The position numbers and the translations under genes are program-made. Positions 37,136 to 49,681 of a stretch of 64,000 nt of DNA are shown here, one piece after another. Origin of the DNA: Lutraria lutraria (Eukaryota; Mollusca; Bivalvia; Venerida; Mactridae); the NCBI GenBank assembly GCA_964023205.1, contig OZ026833.1, positions 42,315,137-42,379,136 of the forward strand. Reading direction: 5' to 3'. Each line of letters opens with the position of its first letter. Position 1 is the stretch's first letter. The notes beneath the pieces are model-generated. The model ran no database searches. It saw only the letters and a list, made by a program, of their open reading frames with translations, and was not told the origin of the DNA.

Positions 37136-38091
37136 CGGTGAACAATTTGATGGTAAAACCGTACGACGCAGTCACTCGGGGTGTCTTGAAAACGGGAATG
37201 AACTTCTCTCCTGGCCAAATAAAACATTAAACACATCAATCTTGGTTATTATCTTTACATGTGCGTTCTCGGAAAGCTAGCTTATATATTACTGCATATC
37301 GATATTTTCACACAAATACCTGTATTCTTCATAATTTTGGAAAAACTTACCTTGTTGCCATGCAGTATGGGTGCTCACGACGAGGAATAGAAGTTCCTTA
37401 CAACATTTTTGCCGAAGGATAAATTACACTCGTTCTGAGTTAAACGGGCGTGGTTTATGTATTCATGAAAATCTTACAAGTGATAAGTTGAACATTTTTT
37501 ACACGTGATATGTTTATCAATTTTCAGGAGTCGTGAATTATTGTAGTGATCTGACAGTGATTATGATTTTGCACTCCTTGGGATTTTGGTTGCTTCCATT
37601 ATCCAAGGAGAAATGGTAATAGATTGTTGGCGATGAACAGCGGAGAGTTTCTACTTGACGAACCGCAGCACGTCGATATGGAGGCTGAACTTGAGTCACG
37701 TGACTTGGATTAGCACGCCCTTTCCATACGACGCTTGAATGACTTCAATTCTATCCCTACCATTCAATAAATAATACTTTTATTAATATATTACAATCAC
37801 AACTTTTTTCAACTTTGTCTTATTTCAAAATGTATATGTACGATGTATGTATGTATATCAGTATACACAGCTATGTACGACACAAACGAAGTTTGCTTGC
37901 AGAGTATTTGTATTGACGATATGTTATTCTTATCTATTATTCCCCAAGACATGAATTATACGTATGGGAACTATATTGGATTCACGCTTGTCGGTCGGTA
38001 TGTGTGTCGGTCCGATGACAAAATTTGTCAGCACAATTTCTCAACAACTATATTCAAAATTATTTTTATTTAGAATTCTCTATTTAGCATC

Positions 38092-38170
38092 AGCCCGATT
38101 AACTCAGTTGGTAGAGCATCTGACTTGCCAGCAGGAGGTCGCAGGTTAGAGCCCCGCATCGGGTACATTA
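38092..38170 (+). mobile_element. tRNA-like head (Ala-TGC-like), degenerate
   Basis: A near-cloverleaf: acceptor GCCCGAT pairs with ATCGGGT, D arm ACTC/GAGC, anticodon loop CTTGCCA. The T loop is TTAGAGC instead of TTCGANC, and the anticodon and T stems have mismatches. A second broken copy (GTAGAGCATCTGACTTGC) lies at 38393-38455, so this is a tRNA-derived repeat rather than a working tRNA gene. Confidence 0.5.
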
Positions 38171-38766
38171 TTTTCCACCTTTTATTAACATTTGATGCCA
38201 TGAGTGTGTGACTAGCTTTAGAATCCTTGTGCTATGGTGCAGCAAAGACTTAGTTAGTCTAAAGAGCATGTGGTTGTCGCGATAAATTGCTTTTAATAAA
38301 AAAGATTGAGGAATGTCGCTGTATGTTATATAGTATAATTGTATTTATAATTTGGCTGTAGTATCAATGACAGTCCGGTATTAAGCTTGTTTTGTAGAGC
38401 ATCTGACTTGCAAGGAGGAGCTCGCGTGTTCGAGCCTTTTATCGGGTACATGTTTTCCTCGTCCTATTTCTGCATTTTAGTTTTACTGATTTCTGTATAC
38501 GCTTGATTGACCAGCAGCCTCGTTTTAAATATTTTATGAAAATCCGATGTAAACGTTTTCACGTTATGTACTCTGTATTTACTTTAACTTTTTTATTTTC
38601 CAAAATAAACGTCTTTAAAAACTTGTGACAGACTTCACATGATCAGATCATTTGTTTGTTTGGAGCGAAATGAAGTGCAAAAAACTCGCGACAGGCCGTC
38701 CGATACAACCTATAAACCCCGCCCCTAACGTGAACTCACATAGTCACTTTATATCCTTCACTATAC

Positions 38767-38796
38767 CAGGTAGTTGTATTTAGTTACAACTACCTG
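38767..38796. repeat. Short hairpin, CAGGTAGTTGT family, copy 2
   Basis: Perfect 12-bp stem CAGGTAGTTGTA / TACAACTACCTG with a 6-base loop. Confidence 0.8.
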
Positions 38797-38933
38797 ACTA
38801 TACAAACATTATTTCCCAACTGAAACACATGGTAAACTAGTTACTTATGTCCAAAATTACGATTTTTTCACAGCTTCTTTAAACGTTTGTACCGTAATAG
38901 TTCACGCATGCGCGATCGGTCTGTGTTTTAAGG

Positions 38934-39092
38934 TTAAAAGTTGCCATTGTCTGTGTAGTAAAATTTGCATGAGTTATCTGTAATCTAATGATAATATTTG
39001 TTATCTCAACTCAATCCAGAATTTTATACTATAATCATAACGACTTAATAAGAAGCCACATAGTAATATGATACAACGTAGTGGTAAGTAGA
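38934..39092. repeat. Dispersed repeat, copy 2 of 2
   Basis: Aligns with 30210-30380 in the same orientation. Confidence 0.7.
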
Positions 39093-39324
39093 TGACAATA
39101 GTCTAGAGAAAAAAGTCGTTCTTAGGTTTATCCGATTAACCCTAAATATTCTAATAGTACAAAACAAAATACGAAAGTATTTGAGGGAGCATCAGGTCTC
39201 AAAAGGACAAAGCTCTGTGTTTAGAAACAATAATCTGAGAGAAATGTTTTGCGATGTGCATACCCTATTCGTGTCAAGCGTTCGCAAGCCTAACTGATTG
39301 TCTAGCTAGGGGGTGATCAGTGAC

Positions 39325-39563
39325 CAAGACGTAACTCGAGCTTAGCTGGACTACTAAACGAAAGGTTGTGGGTTCAATTCTCGTCTCCGCCTTTCGCATT
39401 TCTCAGGGACGCGATTTCTGTGTCCCTGTCCTAACTACGGAGTCATATATTGTGTTAGGAAAAACACAGTAAAAAGGGTGAGGTGTGTATCGATGCTTTA
39501 CACCGGACACGATGAAGAACCAGGAACAACTACTTGAAAAGAGTAGGGAAGCAAATGTCAGTT

Positions 39564-39601
<38 letters not shown>

Positions 39602-39655
39602 GGCTGCCCTGAAATGTCCGGTGCTGTCGAATTGGCCGTTAAACAATAGATAAAA
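39325..39655 (+). mobile_element. tRNA-derived SINE, family 2, with CT microsatellite
   Basis: Box B GTGGGTTCAATTCTCGTCTC, body with CACCGGACACGATGAAGAAC, a (CT)n tract at about 39567-39600, then GGGGCTGCCCTGAAATGTCC and GGCCGTTAAACAATAGATAA. Confidence 0.8.
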
Positions 39656-40299
39656 TCAATTTTGTCTGGCCTATACATAGTCACTCGATTTCGTGATTTT
39701 TATAGGTTTACAGACGTTATTTTGCAATTTCACCCATCAAACAACGCAAATCGTGGAAAGAAAAATCTTCATGTTTTCCCCTTATTGTGTGTATAAAAAA
39801 CTCCCAAGGTAGTGAACTCGCCATTTTTTTCGTTTGACGGAAGTGACAAAATAAGCGTGAGTCCCGGCTTTCCTTCTAAAAGTTGTCAAAACGTTTAAAG
39901 TATGGGCACACTACAACGAAGGCAAGGTTCCCAGAAAGCACGTGCAGATTTATGCCTTAAAAACAAGAAAGAGAATTGTCAACTCTTTAGATGCATATCT
40001 TAGCTATAATAACAAGTTATAAACTTCCTTCTCCTTGTTTGTAAATAGAACGTGTTTTATCCATTGGGTATTTTTTCGGGAATCTTTTGTCGACTTTAAG
40101 TTAATTGCCTGTAATGCACACCACTAGCAAGATTGTAAAGTATAAAAACTGCTTTGAATCATTGTTAAGGTATGTCTATGAAACGGATCCTGGTTAAGTA
40201 AAATAAAATTGTACCTCGTCAACATGTTGATTGTATAATTATGCGAATTTAAAACGTTTACAGTTTTCACAGCTTTGACTCTATAGAATATATAGTATA

Positions 40300-40728
40300 G
40301 ATACCAGATTTATATAGCGCCTTTTTCATACTGTTCGTACGTTCAAAGGCACTTTACATAATTATGTTGCAGCCACGAGGGCGCAGGTGCATCCTCTACC
40401 AGTGCAGATACAGCATGATCTGACCGGAGGGACAGACTGAGAGAAAGCCCCCAGAAGGTAGAGAAAGTTATTAGATACAGGCATGTCCGGCGCGGGGTGC
40501 GCCTAGCTCTTATTTCGAATAGACAGCCTGATTCTTTAATGTGCCCGGTGTATAGCACCGATACACAGCTTCCTGGCACCTTTAACCAGTACTTATACAG
40601 TCCACACGGTCAGATATAGCGGGAAATGCTATGAATAGAATTTCTGAAATCTCCATGGCCCGGCCGGGATTGAATCTGAGACCTCTGGATTGACAGCTCA
40701 GCGTGTTACCACTGAGCTATCGCCGCTT
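40300..40728 (-). mobile_element. Long tRNA-derived SINE with GCGCTATATAA tail
   Basis: The minus-strand head GCGGCGATAGCTCAGTGGTA is a clear box A, followed by CAGATTCAATCCCGGCCGGG as box B. The body is about 300 bp. The tail reads AAAGTGCCTTTGAACGTACG and then GCGCTATATAAA, a LINE-type 3' end. Confidence 0.8.
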
Positions 40729-40805
40729 TTTAGCGACTGTGCGCTGTTTAGAGGTTTATTCATAAGAAATTTTATTCCCAACCCACCCCCCTTCAATAAA
40801 TACTT

Positions 40806-40975
40806 ATGATAGCATTAATAGGTGAGTTTTCGTCCGGGGAAGCTTTTGTCCGGGTTGCACAAAAGACGGACCCGAGAGCAAATGTCCGGGGCAGTAAAAT
40901 AACGGGAGGGCTTGTGTCCGCCTATATCAAATTCGAAGGTGAGCTTTTGTCCGGATACCTGAACATTGACCTAAC
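40806..40975. repeat. Repeat with three GAGCTTTTGTCCGG-type words
   Basis: The words GAGTTTTCGTCCGGG, GAAGCTTTTGTCCGGG and GAGCTTTTGTCCGG recur within 170 bp. I believe this word is common in bivalve repeats. The frame through it is open but not a recognisable protein. Confidence 0.45.
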
Positions 40976-41016
40976 TAAAACACGTGTCAAAGTGCAGTCT
41001 CTCGTGAATTGTAACA

Positions 41017-41251
41017 TTTAAAGGGGCATGCCCAGGAACTGCTGTATCTTACTTTTCGTACACCAAAAATGCGTTTGTCACTTGTAAAACCAATTCTTAC
41101 CGAAAAATCAAATAAGAATGTGCCTTTAAAGATGACCCTATAACGCGCGCGTCAGTATTTGCAGGGCTTTTATTAATTGGTTTAGGCATTAAAATGATAC
41201 CAATTTTATTGTTATTCGAGACACTTCGGTTCCAGGGCACGCCCCTTTAAA
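41017..41251. mobile_element. MITE with TTTAAAGGGGCATGCCC ends
   Basis: 235 bp. TIRs TTTAAAGGGGCATGCCCAGG and CAGGGCACGCCCCTTTAAA, about 22 bp with few mismatches. No reading frame. Confidence 0.8.
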
Positions 41252-42440
41252 GGGCGAGAAAGCTGGATAATCAGTCATACTCCAGGTTAATATAAGATAA
41301 ATTTGATGTGATAATTTCCTATTTCTTGAACTCGATTTATTCATTTAAAAGTATAAACTCCTTAGGAATGAGGTCTGTTTTTATGTTAAATTATATAGAA
41401 TGTACACACAAGCAGGTTCATTCACATTGAAATGCATACTAGTTCTGTGTGTGTACATATTTTAATGCGATTGACAACGCCTAGATTATTTCTGACACGT
41501 AAACTGAATTTATTCACATACCGAGCATACATTGTGTGAGTGATTATTATTCATAAGTTCGAGTCAACGCAATGATAATAACCATCTATAGACAAGGAGC
41601 AGGCTGTGATCAGTGGTTACATTTTATGTAAATATTCAGTACATGTACTTCTTATCACTGAAGTTCAGCGTCCTATCAAAATAGTTAGGGTCCTTTGGCT
41701 GTCTCTTCCAGTTTCATACGGGGTAGGAAAACTTGAATACAACTACAGCCATACATCTTAATGGAACCGCCGATCTTCGGACACCTACCTGGACGCAGCT
41801 TCCTAACACGTACACTTGGTCTGATCCTGATTAGATTCAAATTTCAGCTGAGTGGGGCTTTTGGCTTATAGTTAGGGGCTATAACCACATGACCACGACA
41901 TATAATGATGTAAATATAACTCTGAATAAACGTATATTGTCCAATACGTGTCTTTTGTTTTGTACACTGGCGTACTAGTGTAAATGTTAATACTCTCTTA
42001 GTTGAATATTCGTGAAAATGAAACCCTTTAATCATGAACATATTCAATGACAAGATCTTGATTTATCTCTACTTGAATAAGTTAGCTTTGTCTTGTCATT
42101 ATCGAAACGTTGAAATGAGCCTTTTAACGTGGTGTGTTTTTTTAATGTATAATAATGTATGTTTTATAAAGCTTGAATCATGTACGATTGTATGCACGTG
42201 TAGCTAATATTAGGCTTGTCATTTAAATTTATCATGTTGTTCCCAATCGTTAGAAATCCATGATTTACGTAACTGTGTTATATATGACCGTGTTTTTTTA
42301 TTTGTTGTACTCATAAGATTAAGAAAAAAATCTGTATCGTACGATATTGTATATAAGAGCGTATAAATATCTTATTTGTAAGTTGAAATGGTGAAAAGAA
42401 CATTGCATCAAATTCATTTCAATTTAACGTTATTTATAAG

Positions 42441-42576
42441 TACAGTACAACATCTACAGAGCGGCACCACAGCACACTTTAACTATCAATTTGACCTCTC
42501 TAGAGCAGCAACCTCTCAACAACAGCATAAGTTTGCTCCTTCCAAATGTTGTTGCTCTGGAGAGGTCGCGCTTTAG
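42441..42576. mobile_element. pogo/Tigger-like MITE
   Basis: TACAGTACAACATCTACAGA to GGAGAGGTCGCGCTTTA. The interior is shortened. Confidence 0.7.
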
Positions 42577-43942
42577 GTGATTGTGTCATTTCAATGCGAA
42601 AATCTGCTTTACTGATAAATTGTACTTCAAGTGTTGTACATATAAGTGTATATAAATATAGTGTATGTCCAAGCCTTGGGTTTGAACTTCTATACTTATC
42701 ATGTTACATTATTATTCCAGATTAGTGTTTGCCTAACATTTAAAGCCAATCAGATGGCTTCAATTTTTAAATCTCTTTGTTCCTTAATCCATAAAGACAA
42801 TTTTTTATTTATGAAGAATTTTCTTCCAGATTAAAGTAAATGACGTGATAAAGAACGGTGACCGGACCAACACTAAGTCGGTCAGAGGTCTCCGCTCTAT
42901 TCGCTTCAGTTAGCAATTCCGAAGATTTTTTTCTAAATAAATTCTTCCTTATACAGGGATATCAAGCGATAACTACTCTGCTGGTTTTTATGTGGAGACA
43001 GTAATGCCTACATTCTCATAATCATGTCAAAGCCTCTTTTTACCTAAGTAACACTATGAATCGTTTAAATTTATACAAATACTCGGCAAATCTTGAAAAA
43101 GAAAAAAATCATTTGACTTCCGGAATTCACCACGAAAACTGTGTAATTATTATATGAATATTTGTGCATTATAACAAAATACATTGTCTTAATTACAATC
43201 ACATTTTAACACTGCACAACTCATCATTGTGTGTGATTAACTGCGCGCTAAGACCTTGAATTAACTCAACTAGAACAATTCATTTTTCTAGATCAAGAAA
43301 TATGTATTCTTGTGTTAGATCTAAGGCGAAATTAACCAATTACTCAACATAAAGGGGACATTCCCGTCGTTCATCATTTCAGCTTGCCTAGACATATTGC
43401 ACATGAATAATAATCAAATATTAAACCGGTTTATGACGTACGTCAAGTGGTCTTCACACTGTTAATTATGCTGTACATCAAATGCACTTACGTGCTTCTA
43501 GCTTGATACTTGATACACCCAAATTTTGAATGACTGAAATTAAGCAAATAAAAGCGATATAACGAAACACCGAATTTCATCAAATAAGAATTCGTTGTAT
43601 AAGTGCTGAAATATTTGCGATTTTACTTAAATTTGCGAATACATGTATATTGAATGTGTAGTACTGCGGTTTAAAATTCGTTTAAAATTAAGACTATTTG
43701 ATCGCTGAACAACAAAATGGTCACTGGACCGTTACGATTTCAACAAACATATATTTAACATTTTGTTTATTTGCGGCAAACAAGTTCGTTTTGCGTCGTT
43801 TTTTTAGGCAGTCCTTTCCGTTTGAGTGAGCACGTAATTCAGAACGTTTCGGATGATAGTTGATCCTAGGTGTCGATTCGAATAAGGAGTTGAAAGGGAT
43901 TTATTTTGAGATAAACTGTACCAAGATACGTGGAAAGTAAAA
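42577..43942. other. Upstream region of SLC6 exon at 43943
   Basis: No exon or named repeat seen. If the exon at 43943 is a real first exon, its promoter should lie here. Confidence 0.35.
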
Positions 43943-44108
43943 ATGGGGGAAAACGAGAAAGATGTAAGCGAACCGGAAAAGGACCCGGATTATAAGGAAC
44001 GGGAAACTTGGGGCTCTCGCTTCGATTTCTTGCTTGCATGCATTGGATTTTCCGTAGGTCTGGGAAATGTTTGGAGATTTCCGTACTTGTGTTACAAAAA
44101 CGGAGGAG
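43943..44108 (+). CDS. SLC6 first coding exon, upstream copy (likely alternative first exon)
   Basis: ATG 43943 to donor G|GTTAGT, 166 nt, phase 1. A 20-residue acidic N-tail ([20 protein letters not shown]) precedes [20 protein letters not shown], then [15 protein letters not shown]. This is SLC6 TM1 with the sodium-site region and glycine where monoamine transporters carry aspartate, which points to an amino-acid/GABA/taurine-type substrate. The 35 residues from ETWGS to NGG are identical to the exon at 55685-55865, yet 13 codons differ silently. The two copies are therefore old and both under purifying selection. No matching exon 2 lies between them. It can splice in phase to 61406. The alternatives are a separate gene that lost its other exons, or a very recently orphaned exon. 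Confidence 0.8.
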
Positions 44109-45491
44109 GTTAGTAAAAGCATATGTTTAACATTTCACTTCGAGTTTTTTTTTCATCAAATTATTCGTTTTGTAGCCAGTTTTGAAACATCTATTTTATA
44201 TTATATAACAATGATATCATATGGGTTACTCAAGTAATGAATAAGAAGAAGTCGATAAGTCTATTATCATAATGTGTCTTTAATATTCAAAGACGTATTT
44301 TCCCCCAAATTTTTTCTTGTATTTGATAACTGCTGTCAAAAAGAATGATCACCATTCGATAATTGTATTAGAGCAGGAATAGTGTCGCTTTAGTTTAGAT
44401 ATAATTTACATATATACAATGCACATGTATATAAAGGCCACTAAGTTGTTAACTACTAAATAATTCTACGAAACTTTCAAAATCAATGCTTTTCTGCGTA
44501 TGAATACGTTTTTACTGTCTTGTATTAGCCGAAAAATCATTACATTGTTTATATAATCGGAGATCTTCGTACGAATCTCTAAATATGGGCCATGCACATA
44601 CCATGAATATATCATACATAATATGTACATACGTAAACATGTACTAATACATTATAACAGAGGTTGAAGCCTCTTAATTAATGTTTCTCATTTATACTCA
44701 TGTCGCCTCAGGCCTGATTTAGTAAAATAATGTCAATTTTCAGTTGCGGTCGACTTACTTCATCTGAAACTGTATATACAATGTGTACAATGCACTATTC
44801 GTGAACATAACGTATATCGCATGTTCGAATATTTGGGATGGAACAAATTAAAAGACTTCATATTTAATGAATGTCCGATAGAAGTGCGCTTTTTTGTGGT
44901 TCTTTGTCCGTCCGTCTGTCAGTTAAATAGTGTGCGCACGGTCCGCGACCAAGTTGCTATCGAATGCAAAACAAATATAATTAAAACTTCGACGGCATTA
45001 TGTCTGAGTCAGTGTTTGCACGCATGTATTCATTTACATACAAACAAAAAAGCAATTATTTTAGATTTAACTGTCGTTTTTCTATGTACACATTGGTTTT
45101 ATTTCAGTCATAAACGCCTATGAATACAGATACGCTTTATGGACGCATACTGTTAAATCTCACTGAATCATTACTTGATTTTAATGTTCAGTTATTTTCG
45201 AAACGATTCTCTGTTCGTCTTTATTATAGTGCCTTGATAAAGAAAACCATTTCGAAATACTTGTTGTCTTTCAGGTTTTTGATATTTTATAGTCAAAGGC
45301 ATTATATGCCGATCAAACAAATAAACTTTGTAAACTATAATATATTCTGTCACATAGTTACCGGTAGTAAAAATCTTAAACCTTTGCTGTATGATAAAGA
45401 ATGACATGAATACATCCACGTGGATACCTCAGATTGCTTATTTAACTAAAGAGGCAAATAAAAGCATTCGGAAATACGCTGCACATTTGTA
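44109..45491. other. Non-coding, presumed intron after the upstream SLC6 first exon
   Basis: Begins with a good donor (GTTAGT). I searched it for an SLC6 TM2 exon (GAFLIPY) in all frames and found none. Confidence 0.6.
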
Positions 45492-45703
45492 TACTATGGA
45501 CTCATTAATTTTCGTTGGGGTTTAATTTCGTGGATTTCGTGGGTCGGCTAATCCACGAAATCAAATCCCCACGAAGTTAAATGCAGAAATAAGGCATTTT
45601 TTCTTTCAAATATTAAAATCCACGAATTTATTTCCCCACGAAATAGTCATTTTAGTAAAAACCACGAAAATTGAGCCCAACGAAAATGAATGAAAATACA
45701 ATA
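45492..45703. mobile_element. MITE, CGTGG family, intact copy
   Basis: Left TACTATGGACTCATTAATTT, right GAATGAAAATACAATA; the interior has ATTTCGTGGATTTCGTGGGT. Inverse orientation to 58340-58548. Confidence 0.8.
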
Positions 45704-45990
45704 ATTATACACAATGTCATACTTGGTACGTGATGTCACATAATATTAAAACTTACCATAAACGTGAACTGATGTTACTTCAATACACCATCAGTCAGGG
45801 TCATTTTGCCACTTGATATGCAGCTTTAACGACGGAGGAAGTCCCCCGGGGTTACACCCTTGTAAATCACCGACCAATTGTACAGTATGCTATACAAATT
45901 AAGTGAAAGTCAAAATCATCACCATTTTCCTAGATAGCAACCGAAGTTCTTGTCGAATTGAAAAAAATAAGATTTAACTATGCTTTAATC

Positions 45991-46121
45991 AAAGGGGTTC
46001 GTCACGAAAAAACAAATCCAAATTTTTTTTTCCATGTAACCCATAATCTATATAATAATTTATGGGTTACATAGAAAAAAAAAATATTTTTTTTTTATTT
46101 ATTTTCGTGACGAACCCCTTT
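45991..46121. mobile_element. Hairpin short form of the AAAGGGGTTCGTCACG element
   Basis: Perfect terminal 18 bp AAAGGGGTTCGTCACGAA inverted at the right, and an inner palindrome ATGTAACCCATAA / TTATGGGTTACAT. Nearly the whole 131 bp folds back on itself. Confidence 0.85.
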
Positions 46122-46452
46122 GGTTTGAATGCTTGAATACATACTAAAATTACATTATTGTTCGACGTAGATTGTCAGTGAAGAATGCGTGACAGCGATC
46201 AAAATTATTCATTGGTAATCATAATTAATTGATGATCACTCTCTCAGCTTAAGATTTATTTTAATTGAGGATATTTACAACCATTATAACGAATATAGAA
46301 ATGTATAAATATTTGGTCCATTTATATTAAAGAACATTGTTGGTTTCAAAATGGTCCAGGAGTTCGTGTAGGAAACAATAAAGTGAACTATGGCCGGATG
46401 TTATATTAAAGTTTACCAACTATTATAGTGTGAAAAGGGGCGTAACTCCGCA

Positions 46453-46627
46453 TGCTAAGCGGGTAAAAATGTATGTTTCACGTATAGTTGTCATTTCTTT
46501 GTATGCTGTACAGTTTTTTTGTAACATTCGCGCCAAATGCTTACAGCGGGGACTGGTGTATTTTTCATTTGGCACGAATATTACAGACAACTGCAAAGAG
46601 TACAAAGAAATGAAAATCCGCTTAGCA
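46453..46627. mobile_element. Palindromic MITE-like element, TGCTAAGCGG ends
   Basis: TGCTAAGCGG at the left, CCGCTTAGCA at the right; inner inverted words CATTTCTTTGTA / TACAAAGAAATG and GCCAAATG / CATTTGGC. Confidence 0.65.
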
Positions 46628-47902
46628 TAATTTACGCTATGTGTCGTGGGAACTGAAATCGGAATAAAATACTTACAGCTTCTTTTCTCCTGGCTTCCCG
46701 CAATACCCATTGGTGACACCAAAAGCCACGTGGTCTACACCGTGACATATGGACCAATCGTAACTACTCGGGCATTTCCGTAACTGAGAAATACGCCACG
46801 TACATAGTGTAGGGTTACAAATTTTCGTTATGCAGTCTCCGGTCGCAACTTCTTCAACACGTCTAGGTAGTCATTGACAAGATCGTTCTCGGAATTACAG
46901 ACTTTCACACGTGTTTATCGTTCGCGATTGATACAATGGGCATCAGTTTGAGTTCCCATTGAAAGAGAATCAGGTTGTTTCTGCAGTTTGATTCAAAGGG
47001 TCAACCATGATGGAAAGTAGCCCGTGTACATCGACAACATTTCGGCCTATTATGTCTATTATGTCCGATGCATGCTTCTTCAGACAAACGCCGATAGGTT
47101 CCGATTGCATATGGACCAGATTACGGACGTGTCTATCTTGCGATATGCTGGTAAAATTATTCAATCACCCTTTAAGTACGTGAAGATTAAAATTTATAAA
47201 GTATATAAGTAACCACAGACCATGAAATAAGTAAACGTCAATGTGCATTCAAAACCACCAACCACCCATGGATCTTTTAACTTTTTTTCACCCATGGTTC
47301 ATGGCTGTTAATTCATGCGTGGAAAAAATCGTCGTTGAAAGCTGACGATTTGAAATCAATCTAGCAGAACATATGTTTTACTATAAATGTGCGCATAGTT
47401 TATTTTGTAAGATGATACCATAATCATTATAAAAAATGCATGGTTTCCATTGTATAGCGTAAATACTCATATACAATGTATATTTCAGTAGCACATAATA
47501 TAATTATGTATGAATATAATGATATATAAAATAGGCCCCAACCTCAATTAATGCCTTATTAATAGTAGTGTATGTAGATAATAATAAATTCTAAGCCTTG
47601 AACGATTCCTTACAAACAAGGGTCACTTCGGTCAGAAAAATAGGATCATTTTTCCCCTGTGTTACTGTCTCTAACAGCATCTGACTTAATGTCAAATTAT
47701 GTACAATGTTCCGTCTACTAACTAGTAAATGGGTGTCTGAATCATAACCCAGTTATTTCTTTATCCGAAACAAACTAGAAACCGGTTCAATTGGGCTCAC
47801 GTAAGAAGAGAATACGCCGGCTAGAAGAGCTTAGAAGAAAAACCCAATCGAACGCAATTGCAGCCGAAATGCCTGCATCCGAATATTAGGTATAACCAGA
47901 AC

Positions 47903-48407
47903 CAAGGACTTATATACATACATGGATTCGCAACTTCCGTATTAACAGTTTAAAGTAATCAAATCCCGCGATAATAAGACGTGAATCAACGGGAATACAA
48001 GCTATTGTTTACAAAAGCGAAAATACGAAAAAATCCGTGACATCCGAATGATAATAACAGCGAAAATATCCGTGGTATTCCGAATGTTTAATATCGGAGA
48101 CGAAAGGATTATAATAGATGTCCGCCATCTTGGAATTTAAAATGTTCGACTGATGCCTTTTTCGATGCTTATACTTAGACTTTGTGGATTATAAATGTAT
48201 CTCAATATCTTTAAGGAATTTGTTGCATCCTTTACCAATTTCCCGTGCCCAATTGGCAGAGTTTTATTAGTATAATCAAATTCGTAAACACCCAAATACA
48301 GCTGTCGGACATTGCCAAGTATATAGCAATGCATTGTGGGATCGCCGAACGATATCGTTTGATCTATTTTTAGCAGTTGCGAATCCATGTATGTATATAA
48401 GTCCTTG
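47903..48407. mobile_element. 505-bp MITE with 7-bp TSD, orientation 1
   Basis: TIRs CAAGGACTTATATACATACA and TGTATGTATATAAGTCCTTG, about 35 bp. TSD CCAGAAC at 47896-47902 and 48408-48414. The interior is almost the exact reverse complement of 48522-49028. A 7-bp TSD is unusual; I do not assign a superfamily. Confidence 0.88.
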
Positions 48408-48521
48408 CCAGAACTAACCGTCAAACCAATATTTTTTTAATTACGTGGATGAACTAATGCGCGCTCTGACATTGTAAACAATCTATTTGTTAACAATATC
48501 TGATTTTGTAGTGAGTTGTGA

Positions 48522-49028
48522 CAAGGACTTATATACAAAGATGGATTCGCAACTGCTAAAAATAGCTCAAACGATATCGTTCGGCGATCCCACAATGCAT
48601 TGCTATATACTCGGCAATGTCCGACAGCTGTAATTGGGTGTTTACGAATTTGATTATACTAAAAAAAAAACTGGCAATTGGGCACGGGAAATTGGTAAAG
48701 GATGCAACAAATTCCTTAAATATATTGAGATACATTTATAATCCACAAAGTCTAAGTATAAGCATTGAAAAGGGCATCAGTCGAACATTTTAAATTCCAA
48801 CATGGCGGACATCTATTATAATCATTTCGTCTCCGAGATTAAACATTCGGAATGCCGCGGATATTTTCGCTGTTATTATCATTCGGATTATCACGTATAT
48901 TTTCGTATTTTCGCTTTTGTAAACAATAGCTTGTATTCCCGTTGATTCACGTCTTATTATCGCGGGATTTGATTACCTTAAACTGTTAATACGGAACTTG
49001 CGAATTCATGTATGTATATAAGTCCTTG
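48522..49028. mobile_element. 507-bp MITE with 7-bp TSD, orientation 2
   Basis: TIRs CAAGGACTTATATACAAAGA and TGTATGTATATAAGTCCTTG; TSD GTTGTGA at 48515-48521 and 49029-49035. Independent TSD proves insertion separate from its partner. Confidence 0.88.
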
Positions 49029-49681
49029 GTTGTGACAAAAGTTTTTTAAGAAGGCAATTTCAAACGGTTTGCTTGCTTGGTAATGTTGTTTGCTCACATG
49101 AATGATATCCCTTCCACCTCTTCTAACCATCAGGTGGAATAGGGATAGAAGAGCTACAATAATTTGAAGACGACCAATCGAACAGTTCGGAAGAGCTCTG
49201 TCTCTTCCGACAGCTCTTCCGTTTGACCAATCGAACCGGCCTAAGATTGCATGACGTTGCAAAGCTGATCGCGATTCGCTGCGTTCAAGTCCGCGAACTG
49301 AGTTGCACATTTAAACATTGAATCAACAAACCAGCGTAGTGACGTATCAAAAATACATGACTTATTTATCATAAAACTGATAAAAAGCAAATATACTACT
49401 CCGCAATTTATGAAAATCACTTACTGAGTGCTTGAATAGTAGGTACACAAGTATGTACAAATATATAATATACAGACATGCTTCAATGAATGATCATTAA
49501 ATTGTGTATTATCTGCACTTTCACTTGTTGCTTGAATTACCAAACTGAAATTAATCTAGTGGATTGAATTATTCATATCATAAAGCGACTATTACAAGCA
49601 ATTATGTAAGTAATCCTCATGAAATTATTTGTAATATTACTATGGCAACCTAAAGACAAAACAAAGCATTATTTTTGTTTA

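Larger units (their letters stand above)
47780..49242. mobile_element. Older TIR element (CCAATCGAACCGGCC family) interrupted by two MITEs
   Basis: Removing the two insertions (47903-48407 and 48522-49028, each with a 7-bp duplicate) leaves sequence aligning to 10236-10560 in reverse orientation, for example GTCAAACCAATATT and GTGGATGAACTAATGCGC. Confidence 0.75.

Noticed and set aside
38092..38170. Functional tRNA-Ala gene
   Set aside because: T loop lacks TTC, stems carry mismatches, and a second broken copy lies 300 bp away: a tRNA-derived repeat.
39403..39684. 93-residue frame with an Arg-Glu run
   Set aside because: The run is the CT microsatellite within a SINE.
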